From contig CAVWNF010000003.1 of assembly GCA_963756365.1 (NCBI GenBank), forward strand, positions 1,798,001 to 1,862,000: a stretch of 64,000 bases of DNA. Reading direction: 5' to 3'. Positions 26,411 through 36,403 of the stretch are shown here, piece by piece. Every line of letters starts with the position of its first letter. Position 1 is the first letter of the stretch. The notes under the pieces were generated by a model, which had not been told where the DNA came from, did not search any database, and saw only the letters and a list, made by a program, of their open reading frames with translations. Made by a program: the position numbers and the translations under genes. This stretch comes from WHTI01 sp963756365. Lineage in GTDB: Bacteria > Actinomycetota > CADDZG01 > WHSQ01.

Positions 26411-27403
26411 CTAGTAGTTCGAGGAGATCTCTTTGAGCTTCTTGCGGCGGTGCAGCGCATCGATGATGCGCACTGTGCCGGTGCGCGAGCGCATCACGAT
26501 CGACTGGGTGATCGCGTTCTTACCCTCGTAGCGCACGCCCTTGATCAGATCGCCGTCGGTGACTCCCGTGGCCGCGAAGAAAACATCCTCGCCCGTCACT
26601 AGATCGTCGGTCGTGAGCACTGCGTCCAGGTCGTAGCCCTCGGCGATTGCCCGGTCGCGCTCCTCGTCGTTGCGGGCCCAGAGGCGCCCCTGGATCACAC
26701 CCCCGAGGCACTTGATCGCACATGCTGCGATCACTCCTTCGGGGGTTCCTCCGATACCGATAAGTAGGTCGACCCCGTTGTCATCGCGTGCGGCGGCGAT
26801 CGCTCCGGCGACGTCTCCGTCCATTATGAATTTGATCCGGGCCCCCGCCTCGCGGATCTCTTTGACGAGCGTTTCGTGGCGGGGGCGGTCGAGCACCACG
26901 ACGGTGAGATTTTCGACATCGGTGCCTTTTACCTTGGCGAGTCGCTTGAGGTTCTCGGTGGTTCCCGCCTCGATGTCGAGGACGTCGTGAGCCTCTTCGC
27001 CGGCTGCGATCTTCTCCATGTAGACGCACGGCCCGGGGTTGAACATCGTGCCGCGTTCCGCGAGAGCCACCACCGCGATCGCACCGTTCATGCCCTTGGC
27101 GGTAAGCGTCGTCCCATCGACCGGATCGACGGCGATGTCGACGACCGGGGGCTCGCCATTGCCGATCTCTTCGCCGTTGTAGAGCATCGGAGCGTTGTCC
27201 TTCTCGCCCTCTCCGATCACGACGACACCATCCATGGACACCGTGTCCATCATGAACCTCATCGCATCGACGGCGGCTTGATCGGCCGCTTCCTTGTCTC
27301 CGCGACCGAGCCACCGAGCGGCTGCCAGAGCTGCTGCTTCGGTAACCCTGACCAGCTCGATCCCGAGGTTCCTATCGGGTGTCTGCCCCGATGGGGTTGG
27401 CAT
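26411..27403 (-). CDS. glpX: Fructose-1,6-bisphosphatase class II
   Basis: GlpX-type phosphatase (330 aa) of gluconeogenesis, the usual FBPase of actinobacteria. Metal and substrate motifs are [18 protein letters not shown] and [13 protein letters not shown], with [16 protein letters not shown] later. ATG 27403 is set by GGGAGG eight bases upstream; in-frame codons further up are not conserved. It diverges from the NlpC/P60 gene. Confidence 0.95.
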   Translation of the reverse strand: MPTPSGQTPDRNLGIELVRVTEAAALAAARWLGRGDKEAADQAAVDAMRFMMDTVSMDGVVVIGEGEKDNAPMLYNGEEIGNGEPPVVDIAVDPVDGTTLTAKGMNGAIAVVALAERGTMFNPGPCVYMEKIAAGEEAHDVLDIEAGTTENLKRLAKVKGTDVENLTVVVLDRPRHETLVKEIREAGARIKFIMDGDVAGAIAAARDDNGVDLLIGIGGTPEGVIAACAIKCLGGVIQGRLWARNDEERDRAIAEGYDLDAVLTTDDLVTGEDVFFAATGVTDGDLIKGVRYEGKNAITQSIVMRSRTGTVRIIDALHRRKKLKEISSNY

Positions 27404-27538
27404 CCTTGCCTCCCGTTCGCTTGTTCCGGCCGCTCGATATGCCCCGTCTACCGTTCTAAAGGGTAGCCGCTGCGGCCGCCCGCTCGGCTCTGCCATCTTT
27501 CTCCATCCGATTCATCCCGTTATCTAGTCATTTCTGCT

Positions 27539-27566
27539 TAAAGGGACACCGCCCCACCGCCGATGG
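27539..27566 (+). promoter_or_regulatory. Putative sigma-28/WhiG-type promoter of the NlpC/P60 gene
   Basis: TAAA (27539-27542), 16 bases, then GCCGATGG (27559-27566), close to the TAAA-N15/16-GCCGATAA pattern of FliA/SigD/WhiG sigma factors. The -10 box ends six bases before the ATG at 27573, so transcription would start at or next to the start codon. That fits the lack of a Shine-Dalgarno sequence and predicts a leaderless mRNA. Confidence 0.6.
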
Positions 27567-27572
27567 GACCAT

Positions 27573-28590
27573 ATGACTACTGGTAGGAATTGGGTGGTGG
27601 TGTTGCTCGTGGGGCTGCTCGGCGTGGTTGCCCCTGCACCGGCCGGCGCCGCGACCCCCGGTTGGGCCAAGGGTGCGGTCCGCTACCTCAAGGATGCCCA
27701 CCTCCTCGACAACACCTTTGCCCCGAACAAGGCGATGCGTCGCAACGATTTCCGATCGCTCATGGACGGTGCCTTCGGAGGCGGCTACCACCGGACCAAA
27801 GGAAAGGTGACCGCCGCGGAGGTCGATCGGGCGCTCGTGAAGGCGCTTGGCCAAGCTCCCGTCGCGGAACACCTCGAGAACCTCACGAGCCCGGACGATT
27901 GGAGTCCCAAGGTGCGGAAGTGGTTCGGCGACGAGATCGTCGCCCGCGAGATGGGCCTACGTCACGACCGGCCGGTCGATGAGGACGAGCACGAGGCGTC
28001 CGCCGATGAACGGATGACCCAGGCAGACATCGCGTACGCGGTGTGGCGCGCTCTTACAGGACCCTCGACCTACGGCGCGGATGCGTTAACCGGAGTGGCG
28101 CTTCCGAAGGTCGGGGACGCGCAAGCAAGCGGTCCTCGAGTTCGCGTTCTCTCTGGTTGGGACCCCTTACGTCTATGCAGGAGAGTGGATCGCCGACACC
28201 CCCAACGACTATCCGTATGGTGCCCAGAAGCATGGTGGTGTCGACTGCTCGGGATTCGTCTGGTACGTCCTCCAGAAGAAGACAGCCTCCTACTCGCCAC
28301 CCGATCGTCCCTACAAGGGGTGGTCGTTACCGGAACGGTCCTCGGCCGAGATGGCGAGGGCGACGGACGAACGGCTCGGGTTTGGCAAGATCAAGCCGGG
28401 GGACGTCCTGCTGTTCGCTCCTTCCGGGAAGGACTCGAGACCTCGCGACGTCTACCACGCGGGTCTCTACGTCGGCCAAGGGTGGATGATCCACTCGTCG
28501 GGCGGGCGCGCAGGTGTGAGCATGTCGCCGATCGGCAAGGGCAGTTGGTGGCGGACCCAGTTCCTCTTCGGTCGCCGGGTTATCGACTGA
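27573..28590 (+). CDS. Secreted NlpC/P60 peptidoglycan endopeptidase with SLH-like N-terminus (frameshifted)
   Basis: Signal peptide (VVVLLVGLLGVVAPAPAGA), then two SLH-like segments (WAKGAVRYLKDAHLLDN..., WFGDEIVAREMGL...), then NlpC/P60. That domain has LVGTPYVYAGEW, catalytic Cys in GGVDCSGFVWYVL, His in VYHAGLYVGQGWMIHSS and GDVLLFAP. It would cut peptide cross-links in the wall. The first and last parts are in different frames joined at a GGGG run near 28111 (KVG | TRKQAVLEFAF). About 339 aa. Stop codons of this gene and the convergent L,D-transpeptidase are adjacent. Confidence 0.9.
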
Positions 28591-29905
28591 TCAATCTTGT
28601 ACGTAGACCGGGACTCCAACCGGGTTTCGCTCGTAGAACGATTGAGTCACGAACATCGGGATCCGAACGCAGCCGTGGCTCGCCGGATAGGTCGGCACGG
28701 ACGGGCTCCCGTGGATCGCGTACCCGCCCACGTAGTAGTTCGGCCACCACAGCTCGCCCAGCCGGCTAACCCTCTTGCCGGGGATCTTGCGGACGACCGT
28801 GTAACTGCCACGCGGGGTGTGAGCCTTGTACCTCTCTCCGTCGATCTCGTAGTACTCCTCGTTCCCCGTGGAGACGGGGATCGTCTTGAACACACGGCCC
28901 CCGTGGACCTCGTACAGGATCTGCTTGGAGACATCGATGTGGATGTAGCGCTTGCCGGGATGCTTCGGAGTCTTCGGTCGCTTCGAGGTGAGGATCTGGG
29001 TCAACTGGGCGGGGGTCACCACTCCGTCACGCGCAAGTCTGTTCGACTTCTCGAACGCGTACACGCCTTGAAGGGTCTTGTCGTTGAAGTTGCCGTCCGG
29101 GTTCCCAGCGACGTAGCTCGTCAAACGGAGACGCTTCTGAAGCAGCTTGACTTGACCACCGCTCGACCCCTGACTGGTGGTCACGTCCCACCTGACCGGT
29201 GTCGCATGCTTGAGCCCATCGACCGACTTGAGGTCGTAGCCCCGGCGTTGCAGAGCCTTTGCGATATCGAGAGCGGCCTTGCGATGGCTGCGGCGCCACA
29301 CGTCGAGGCTCACGATCGTTCCGGGGCGGAACCCCTTCATCACGCGACTCTTGATCGCCTCGGCGACCCCGCCGGCCGGCCGGGTCGTCCATCTCACCGA
29401 CGTGTACCCGCCGGCTCCTAGTCGCTCGAGGACCCGGAGGTCGCGGGCACCTTTGGGCGCCCGGACGTAAGGTCCGGCCTTGCCACCGACCCCGGTGATC
29501 GCCTTCGCCGCCCGGTTCACCGACGAGGTGATCTGTGTGTCACTCATCTCGGTGAATGTTTCCGATCCGTAGCCTCGGTTCCCAAGGCGATGGCCGGCCT
29601 TGAGGATCGCTCGGGCGGTGTCCTTGTGGTGGTCGATGTAGGAACCGGAGACGAAGAAGGTCGCTTTGGCCCCGAGGGCATCGAGCCTCTCTGCAAGACG
29701 CGCGCATCTTGGAGGCTTTCGTCTGGCCGTCGAGCGTGATGTAGGCGACCTTCTGAGTAGATCCGATCACCCATTCGCTCGGTGGGACGCCGGCTGAGGC
29801 CGGCCCCGCCGTGATCGTCACCGCTATGGATGCGACCTGGGTAGCGATGAGCACGAGCGAAAGGAACCCTCGCGCGGATGTTGTCTTGGAAGCTGTCTTG
29901 GACAC
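28591..29905 (-). CDS. Pseudo-NodB domain / peptidoglycan-binding / L,D-transpeptidase fusion (frameshifted)
   Basis: About 438 aa in three modules after a signal peptide. (1) A NodB-like polysaccharide deacetylase fold: VAYITLDGQTKASKM, LDALGAKATFFVSGSY, AGHRLGNRGYGS. The DD metal motif (usual TFDDG) is TLDGQ and the second motif's His residues are replaced, so it should be inactive. (2) A PG_binding_1 repeat: VKLLQKRLRLTSYVAGNPDGNF. (3) YkuD L,D-transpeptidase with HGSPSVPTYPASHGCVRIP, carrying the catalytic His and Cys, which makes 3-3 cross-links. The first about 65 residues are in another frame, joined near 29705. It faces the NlpC/P60 gene tail to tail. Confidence 0.85.
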
Positions 29906-29971
29906 CGGATCCGTTCTTCCTAGGGGACGATATGGGCACCCTGCGCCCCGGATTGTATATGCGGGGATTAC

Positions 29972-31294
29972 CTATCCCTCCCGAGACGCCCCACCAGAGC
30001 GAGGGATTACCACGGTGAATCGGGCTCCCGTCCACGGTGGGTCGGTTCCGTCGTCCAGTTCGATGGTGCCGCCGAGTTCTCCGATGAACCGCTTAGCGAT
30101 GTACAGACCCAGTCCGGTGCCGAACGAGGGTATGTGGTCCCCCGAGGTTCCTCTCTTGAATCGCTCGAAAACCGCGCTCCTCTGGTCTTCAGGAACACCC
30201 GGTCCCTGGTCGACGATCTCGATAACCACTGCGTCTTCGGTCCCCGACGCCGTGACCCTCACCGACGTATCGGCCGGCGCGTACTTACAGGCGTTCTCGA
30301 TGATGTTCCGGAGGATGTGATGGGCGCGGAACTGATCGGTCACGATCCCAGCCGGACCGGTCCCCTCGATCTGCGCGCGATGTCGCGCTCCGGCAGATTC
30401 GACGGCGTTGTTCAAGCAGGTCTCTGAGCAGGACGTAGTTCGTCCGCCCTGGGACGACATCCGTTTCGAGCCGAGAGACCAGCAACAGCGTCTCGACCAT
30501 CGTTGCAAGCCGGTCGCACTGTCGAACCACTGTCTCGAGAAGTTCTGTCCTGTCGTTCTCCGAGAGGCGGTCCCCTCGTGTCAGGACCGTCTGGGCGGAC
30601 CCCTTTATAGAGGTCAGAGGGGTTCTCAGTTCGTGCGAAACGGTTGCAAGGAAATCGTCCTTCATCCGATCGACCTCTGCCCGCGCATCATCCTCGACGA
30701 TCCGACGCTCGTCCTCGCGTCGAGATAGCTCGCGATCGTGCATCAGAGCTGCCACCTGATCAGCGAGTGGAGCGAGGATCGCCAGATCTCGTTCGGTATA
30801 GCGACGGGTCGCAGATTCGATGTTCAGAGCGCCGATCACTCTGCCGCTCGACGATCAAGGGCACGGCAACGCCCGAACGCATGCCGGAAACGGTCGATAC
30901 GTACTCCGGATGATCGTGAACGTCCGGAGCGACGACCGCCTCCCCCGTTGTGAAGGCTCGCCCGGACATCCCTTCATCAACCCTGATGAAGTTCTTGTCT
31001 GGTTCGGGATAACCGAAAGACGCACCGCAGCCGAGACGGCCGTCTCCGGTTGGGATCGCGATCACGCTGGCATCGGCATCTAGAAGTCGCGACAACTCCG
31101 CGAGCATCGCATCGGGAGCATCGTTCTCATCCACCCTCGACAGGCCCTGCGAGACGAGAGAGCTTGCGGCCCTCATCGTTGCGCCGAGCCGTTCCTCCGC
31201 CGCGCCGCGCGGAGATCATCACTGCCAACGTGAACACCAAGCCCAATATCGCCACTGCACCGGCGAGGATCAGGATCTCATCGAATCCCGTCAT
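29972..31294 (-). CDS. Membrane sensor histidine kinase with GAF domain (frameshifted)
   Basis: About 440 aa after correction. One N-terminal helix (MTGFDEILILAGAVAILGL...), a GAF domain (ASSLVSQGLSRVDENDA to ALNIESATRRYTERDLAIL), HisKA with phospho-His in FLATVSHELRTPLTSIKG, and HATPase with NIIENACKYAP, DQGPGVPED and GTGLGLYIAKRFIGELGG. Pieces lie in different frames joined near 31190, 30845 and 30412. No response regulator is adjacent. It lies 67 bp upstream of the L,D-transpeptidase fusion on the same strand, so a role in wall sensing is possible but unproven. Confidence 0.86.
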
Positions 31295-31322
31295 GGTGCC
31301 GAGAGGCTATCTTGGTTGGCTT

Positions 31323-31667
31323 ATGGATGCCTCAACCGGACTCGTGTGGGTACTCCTCACCCTGGCCGCGCTCGGCTTCGCGTACAGGCTCTACCGGTAC
31401 CTGGCGAAGGATGGACCACTCGATGACGTCCTCGGTGGTGGCCTCCTAGGCGGCATCCTCATCGCGATCGCGATCCTGGTCGCATCCGATGTGGGTTTCG
31501 GGCGCTGGGCAGCATTGATCTATGGGATCGCGTTCGAACTCATAGTCATGCCGTTCTGGGTCCTCGCGGTCATGATCCCGAGCCGTCCGAAACCGCTCGA
31601 CATCACCTTCACGGTTCTCTACGACCTCCTCCTCGCGGCGACCATCGTCCTCGCCATCGCCGCCTGA
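31323..31667 (+). CDS. Small integral membrane protein of unknown function
   Basis: 114 aa with about four hydrophobic segments (LVWVLLTLAALGFAYRLYRYL, GGLLGGILIAIAILVA, RWAALIYGIAFELIVMPFWVLAVM, LYDLLLAATIVLAIAA). No family recognised. ATG 31323 starts directly before the first helix. It diverges from the GAF kinase over 28 bp, so their promoters must overlap the opposite gene's 5' end. Confidence 0.6.
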   Translation: MDASTGLVWVLLTLAALGFAYRLYRYLAKDGPLDDVLGGGLLGGILIAIAILVASDVGFGRWAALIYGIAFELIVMPFWVLAVMIPSRPKPLDITFTVLYDLLLAATIVLAIAA

Positions 31668-31713
31668 CCCCCCACCCCCCTTCTGGGCGAACGGGACGTC
31701 GCCGCGTGTCGCC

Positions 31714-32195
31714 TCAGTCGCCCAGAAGCGCAGTGGCCAGGAGGCCGGAGGAGGCGAGCAGGTCGAGGAACTGCTGGGGGCTCGAGTTGTAGGCCAGGGC
31801 AAGGGTTGCAAGATCGGCCTCCCTAAGCGGGAGACGCTCACCGTCGTCGGAGCGGAGCGCCCTGACAGAAGCGACGAATCTGCTCAAGGTTGCCCATCCA
31901 GGATCGGACGCCGCATCGAGTGCGGCCAGGTCGACCGTGAAGCCAGGCTCGATCGTCGCGTGCTCCTCGTGGGCGGTTTCGGGAAGGAGGGCGGAGATCG
32001 GGACCTCATAGAAGGCAGCCAGCTCGGAAAGCTTGGCGATCGTGACGTTCCGATCCCCTCGTTCGTAGGCGCCGACGATCGCCGCCTTCCACGCCCCAGC
32101 GGAGCGCCCCGGCAACGTCGCTCAGAGACATCCCCTTGTCAGCCTGACCCCCGGAGGCGTTCGCCGACCTCCCGTGCGTAATCGTCGCCAGTCAC
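31714..32195 (-). CDS. bldD: BldD-like transcriptional regulator (frameshifted)
   Basis: About 160 aa. The pattern follows BldD: YAREVGERLR, then (after a shift at a five-base C/G run, 32147-32151) MSLSDVAG, then (shift near 32108) SAGAWKAAIVGAYERGDRNVT and KLSELAAFYEVPISALLPE, an HTH_3 domain. The C-terminal region DPGWATLSRFVASVRALRSDDGE...ADLATLALAYNSSP aligns with the BldD C-terminal domain, which in Streptomyces binds c-di-GMP to form a DNA-binding dimer. Whether the c-di-GMP motif is conserved is not clear; an RxD signature is not obvious to me. Start GTG 32195. It diverges from ku across 101 bp. Confidence 0.78.
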
Positions 32196-32296
32196 CTTCG
32201 GTCACCATCCCGCCTAGGAACCTGCCTCGGAAACGCCTGTTCCCTCACTCTACGTAACCGAACAACGGAAGTAGATGCACCCTTTAGGATGGAGCG

Positions 32297-33133
32297 ATGA
32301 AGGCTTTGTGGAAGGGTGCCGTCACTTTCGGGCTGGTGAATATCCCCGTACGTCTCTATTCGGCAGTTGAGGAGAAGAGCCTCAAGTTCAACATGCTGCA
32401 CGAGAAGGACGGGGGCCGTATCAAGTTCCAGCGGGTCTGCTCCGTCTGCGGTGAAGAAGTCACCTGGGACGAGATCGTCAAGGGCTTCGAATACTCGAAG
32501 GATCACTACGTAACCTTCACGGACGACGAGATGAAGGCCCTCGACGTTGACTCGATCAAAGCGATCGATGTCGTCAACTTCGTTCCTCTGGAAGAGATCG
32601 ATCCGATCTACTACAACCGCACCTACTTCGTCGTTCCCGAGCAATCAGGGCTCAAGGCATACAGATTGCTTCAGCAGGCACTCGAGGCCGAGGGCCAGGT
32701 GGGGATCGCGAAGGTTGCCCTGCGCGAGAAGGAACACCTCGCGACGATCCGCTTGAAGGACGACGTGTTCGTTCTCGAGACGATGCACTGGCCCGACGAG
32801 ATCAGGGTGCCTGAGTTCGAAGATCTCGATAAAGAGGTCGAGGTGCGCGATCAAGAGGTCAAGATGGCGCGGCAACTGATCCAGCAGCTTTCCACGGACT
32901 TCGATCCGAATGCTTTCGTCGATGATTACCGCGAGCGACTCGAGAAACTGGTGCAGCAGAAGGTCGACGGCGAGGAAGTAACGATCGCAGCCGAGGCTGA
33001 GGAAGAGCCCACCAAGGTCGTGGATCTCATGGAAGCACTCAAGGCTTCCGTGGCTGATGCTAAGAAGAAGAAAGAGGGTTCAGCCAAGAGCCCCAAGAAG
33101 AAGACGACCGCCAAGCGCGCGTCGGCGTCCTGA
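32297..33133 (+). CDS. ku: Non-homologous end-joining protein Ku
   Basis: 278 aa prokaryotic Ku, which forms a homodimeric ring on DNA ends and recruits LigD. Family start MKALWKGAVTFGLVNIPVRLYSA, Cys pair in RVCSVCGEEV, and YYNRTYFVVPEQSGLKAYRLL; the C-terminus is Lys-rich (KKKKEGSAKSPKKKTTAK), typical of actinobacterial Ku. No ligD lies in the window. It is followed after nine bases by the rsbW-sigF-like pair, so it may be under the same stress control. Confidence 0.96.
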   Translation: MKALWKGAVTFGLVNIPVRLYSAVEEKSLKFNMLHEKDGGRIKFQRVCSVCGEEVTWDEIVKGFEYSKDHYVTFTDDEMKALDVDSIKAIDVVNFVPLEEIDPIYYNRTYFVVPEQSGLKAYRLLQQALEAEGQVGIAKVALREKEHLATIRLKDDVFVLETMHWPDEIRVPEFEDLDKEVEVRDQEVKMARQLIQQLSTDFDPNAFVDDYRERLEKLVQQKVDGEEVTIAAEAEEEPTKVVDLMEALKASVADAKKKKEGSAKSPKKKTTAKRASAS

Positions 33134-33142
33134 GGAAGGTTC

Positions 33143-33516
33143 TTGGACAAGGTCTCTATCAGCATCCCGGCAACTCCGCAGTACCTGCAGGTGGTTCGAC
33201 TCATCGCCGCAGGACTCGCGTCCAGATTGACGTTCACGATCGATGAGATCGAGGACCTCAAGATCGCGGTCGATGAACTGGCCGCGTACCTCACCGGCAC
33301 TCAGGGTAGAGACGGCACTCTCGACATCGAGTTCGCGATCGAAACCGATCGCATCGCGATCAACGGCACGGGAAGGTTCGGCGCGGGTGACAAGGTGAGG
33401 ACGGAACTCACCGAGTTCTCACGTCAGATCCTCAGGCTACCGTCGCCGACGAAGCGACACTCGAAGTCAGGGATGGCCTCCCCTCGTTCGCCCTGATCAA
33501 GAACAAGCGCCCGTGA
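33143..33516 (+). CDS. RsbW/SpoIIAB-like anti-sigma kinase domain (frameshifted near 3' end)
   Basis: HATPase_c_2 domain of about 124 aa that would bind and inhibit the adjacent SigF-type sigma factor. It starts VSIPATPQYLQVVRLIAAG-like (ISIPATPQYLQ) and has the N-box IEDLKIAVDELAAYL, then the closing part DGLPSFALIKNKRP in another frame (shift near 33431). Start TTG 33143 with GAGGAAGG upstream. The N-box has DE where kinases have NA, and the ATP-lid is short, so it may bind rather than phosphorylate. Overlaps the sigma gene by four bases (GTGA). Confidence 0.85.
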
Positions 33517-34281
33517 CCGAGCGGGGGCAACTCAGCAAGGAAGAGGCCCGAGACCTCTTCATCAGATACCGAGCCGCCACGGACAAGGCAACGATCGAGC
33601 AACTACGCGCCGAACTCGTCGATCAGTACATCGGACTCGTTGAGTTCCTGGCGCGGAGGTTCAAGAACCGTGGTGAACCTCTGGAGGACCTGACCCAGGT
33701 CGGGATGATCGGGCTCCTCAAGGCGATCGACAGGTTCGAGTTGGACCGCGAGGTCGAATTCTCGACCTACGCAACGCCCACGGTCGTCGGCGAATTGAAA
33801 AGGCACTTCCGGGACAAGGGTTGGGCGGTCCGTGTCCCCCGTCGCCTCCAGGAACTACACCTCGAACTCACGAAGATGATCGGTTATCTGGGCCAGGAGC
33901 TCGGGCGCGTCGCCGAACGTCCAGGAGATCGCGAAGGCGACCGGCTACACCGAGGAGCAGGTTCTTGAAGGCATGGAGATCGCTCAGGCCTACAACTTCT
34001 CGTCGATCGACGCTCCCATCGACTCCGATGACGAGGGCTCTTCCACCTTCGCCGACCGCTTGGGGGCCGAGGACCAACAGATCGAGAACCTCGAGTACTG
34101 GGCTTCTCTGGCACCCGAGGTCGAGAAGCTGCCGGCACGCGAACAGAGCATCCTGTTCCTGCGATTCTTCAAGGGCCTGACGCAGTCGGAGATCGCCGAC
34201 AAGCTCGGCATCTCGCAGATGCACGTCTCCCGTCTGCTCAACCGCACCCTCGTCAAGCTGCGGCGCTCGTTCGACGAATAG
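33513..34281 (+). CDS. SigB/SigF/SigG-family RNA polymerase sigma factor (frameshifted)
   Basis: About 255 aa. Regions 2 (VEFLARRFKNRGEPLEDLTQVGMIGLLKAIDRF, EFSTYATPTVVGELKRHFRDKGW), 3 (RLQELHLELTKM, EIAKATGYTEEQV) and 4 (LPAREQSILFLRFFKGLTQSEIA, LGISQMHVSRLL) are complete across two frames joined near 33910. General-stress/developmental type sigma. Start GTG 33513 overlaps the upstream anti-sigma gene, so this is a normal anti-sigma/sigma operon. No anti-anti-sigma (STAS) gene is present here. Confidence 0.92.
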
Positions 34282-34291
34282 AGCTAACCGC

Positions 34292-36322
34292 TCAGATCTG
34301 GAAGAGGTCGCTCAGGTACTTAGAGACAGCGGCGACCGGGGTGTGTTCGGTGGCGACGTCCTCATCGAGCGAGCCAGGTGTGTACGCAGGCCTCGCTTCG
34401 AGCGTGTCCTTGACCGCAGCCGAGACGAAGCGCGTCAGCTGCGCGTAGCCGTGGGCGTCGTCGAGTCCGCGGGGGCGATGGTAGTAGCGCAGCGGGAAAT
34501 ACATGTAGAGGTCGTGCCGAGCCCTCGTTAGTGCGACGTAGAACAGACGACGTTCCTCTTCGATCTCGTCCGCGTCGCCGGTCGCCATGTCGGATGGGAT
34601 CATGCCGTCGGCCGCGTGGAGGACGTGCACGACGTCCCACTCGCCGCCCTTCGCCGAATGGATCGTCGACAAGATCAGGTAGTCCTCGTCCAGCCCCGGG
34701 GGGCCAGCGAGATCCTGGGTGGATGCCGGTGGATCGAGGGTCAGATCCACAACGAAGCGCTCTCGTGATTTCGCGGTGGCGGCGAGTGATTCCAACTGAT
34801 CGAGATCTCTCAGGCGGGCCGCCGAAGACTCGTAGAGGCGGCCGACAACCGGGTCGTAGAACGCCCGGAACCGCTCGATCTGAGCCGGGACGGGGAGATC
34901 TGTTCTGCAGTCCTCGAACACATCGACCAGTTCACCGATCTGCTCGGATCGCACGCCACCGGGGGCAGGGCGCTCCTCGATGAACGTGGTCAGTGGAGAG
35001 GCAGCCGTGCCGGACCCACCCACCCCGATCGAGTTCATCAGCGCCCGGGCGGTCGCCGGCCCCACCCCGTCGAGCAGGTTCAGGATGCGCCACCAGCCGA
35101 GTTCGTCACCAGGGTTCTCGAGGATCCTGAGGAACGCGACGACATCTTTCACGTGTGCCGACTCGACGAACCGTAGACCGCCGTACTTCACGAAGGGGAT
35201 GTTGCGTCGGGTCAGCTCGATCTCGAGTTGGGCGGAATGGTGCCCCGTCCGGAAGAGCACCGCCTGTTCCTTCAGCGCAACTCCGCGTTCACGTTGTTCG
35301 AGCACCTGTTCACACACCTGATGGGTCTGCTGTTCCTCATCGAGGCATTCAACGAGGACAGGACGATGTCCATCCGTCCGCTCGGTCCACAGAGCCTTGC
35401 CGTAGCCGACCGGAGACTCGGCCATCACCGCGTTGGATGTCGCGAGGATCTCCGCGGTCGATCTGTAATTACGTTCGAGCTTCACGATCTCGGCCCCGGG
35501 AAAGTGGTCGGGGAAGGACAGGATGTTCTCGATGGTGGCGGCTCGGAACGAATAGATCGACTGTGCGTCGTCACCGACGACGGTGATGTTGCGGTTCGAG
35601 CGACGCATCGCGCGGAGGACATCGGATTGCAGATGGTTCGTGTCTTGATACTCGTCGACCAAGACGTGATCGAAGCGCTCGGCAACCAGCTCGCCCACAC
35701 CGGGAGCCTCTGCGAGTGCCTTCCAGAAGAGCAACAGGTCGTCGTAGTCGAGTACGCCCGCCCGACGCTTCCGCTCGACGTAGGCCGAGAGGATCTCGCG
35801 GATACCCTCAGCCTCAGGCTTGCACCAAGGGAAGCTCTTCTCGAGGACGTCCTTCAGTTGGTCGCCCGAGTTCACTGCCCGTGAGTAGATGGCGGCGATC
35901 GTGTCTTTCTTGGGGAAACGCTTCTTGCCTTTCGCGTAGCCGCCCTCGTCACGGATCAGATCGATCAGGTCGGCTCCGTCGGACGCATCCACCACCGAGA
36001 AGTTCGACTCGAGTCCGAGGGCACGACCGTGAAGGCGGAGCAACCGGTTGGAGGTGGCATGGAAGGTTCCGCCCCAGACGCGCGCTGCGGCTGCTCCGGA
36101 GCTCATCTGGCCCGCGCGCTTGAGCATCTCGGCGGCGGCCCGCCGAGTGAACGTGAGGAGGAGGATCTTCTCGGGTGGGGTGCCCGTCTCGATCAGGTGC
36201 GCGACGCGGCACGCCAGGGTCTTCGTCTTGCCGGTGCCCGCCCCGGCGACGATGAGGAGAGGGCCACCCGGATGGGTCGCCGCACGTAGTTGCTCGGGGT
36301 TCAGATCCTCATGCCAGGACAT
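34292..36322 (-). CDS. uvrD: UvrD/Rep-family ATP-dependent DNA helicase, SOS-box linked
   Basis: SF1A helicase, 676 aa. Walker A VAGAGTGKTKTLACR, motif Ia LTFTRRAAAEM, Walker B VLVDEYQDTNHLQSD, motif III VVGDDAQSIYSFRAA, motif IV LERNYRSTAEIL, motif V LILSTIHSAKGGEWDVV and motif VI EERRLFYVALTRAR are visible. It is shorter than PcrA and I see no C-terminal HRDC domain (as in UvrD2). Acts in nucleotide excision repair and fork clearance. ATG 36322 follows GGGAG by five bases. A perfect LexA box lies 36 bp upstream. Confidence 0.93.
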   Translation of the reverse strand: MSWHEDLNPEQLRAATHPGGPLLIVAGAGTGKTKTLACRVAHLIETGTPPEKILLLTFTRRAAAEMLKRAGQMSSGAAAARVWGGTFHATSNRLLRLHGRALGLESNFSVVDASDGADLIDLIRDEGGYAKGKKRFPKKDTIAAIYSRAVNSGDQLKDVLEKSFPWCKPEAEGIREILSAYVERKRRAGVLDYDDLLLFWKALAEAPGVGELVAERFDHVLVDEYQDTNHLQSDVLRAMRRSNRNITVVGDDAQSIYSFRAATIENILSFPDHFPGAEIVKLERNYRSTAEILATSNAVMAESPVGYGKALWTERTDGHRPVLVECLDEEQQTHQVCEQVLEQRERGVALKEQAVLFRTGHHSAQLEIELTRRNIPFVKYGGLRFVESAHVKDVVAFLRILENPGDELGWWRILNLLDGVGPATARALMNSIGVGGSGTAASPLTTFIEERPAPGGVRSEQIGELVDVFEDCRTDLPVPAQIERFRAFYDPVVGRLYESSAARLRDLDQLESLAATAKSRERFVVDLTLDPPASTQDLAGPPGLDEDYLILSTIHSAKGGEWDVVHVLHAADGMIPSDMATGDADEIEEERRLFYVALTRARHDLYMYFPLRYYHRPRGLDDAHGYAQLTRFVSAAVKDTLEARPAYTPGSLDEDVATEHTPVAAVSKYLSDLFQI

Positions 36323-36357
36323 CGGGGCTCCCAACGGTTCAGCGCAAACGGGGTTGG

Positions 36358-36371
36358 CGAACAGACGTTCG
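36358..36371. promoter_or_regulatory. LexA (SOS) box upstream of uvrD
   Basis: CGAACAGACGTTCG fits CGAAC-RNRY-GTTYG without mismatch, 36 bp before the uvrD ATG and between uvrD and the pdtaS stop. It is positioned for LexA repression of uvrD. Confidence 0.88.
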
Positions 36372-36403
36372 TATCCTATGCGGAACGATCCCTCGGCATC
36401 CGG

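Noticed and set aside
27455..27490. TAAA-N16 motif upstream of glpX/NlpC
   Set aside because: The bases 16 after TAAA (CGCCCGCT) do not resemble the GCCGATAA -10 box.
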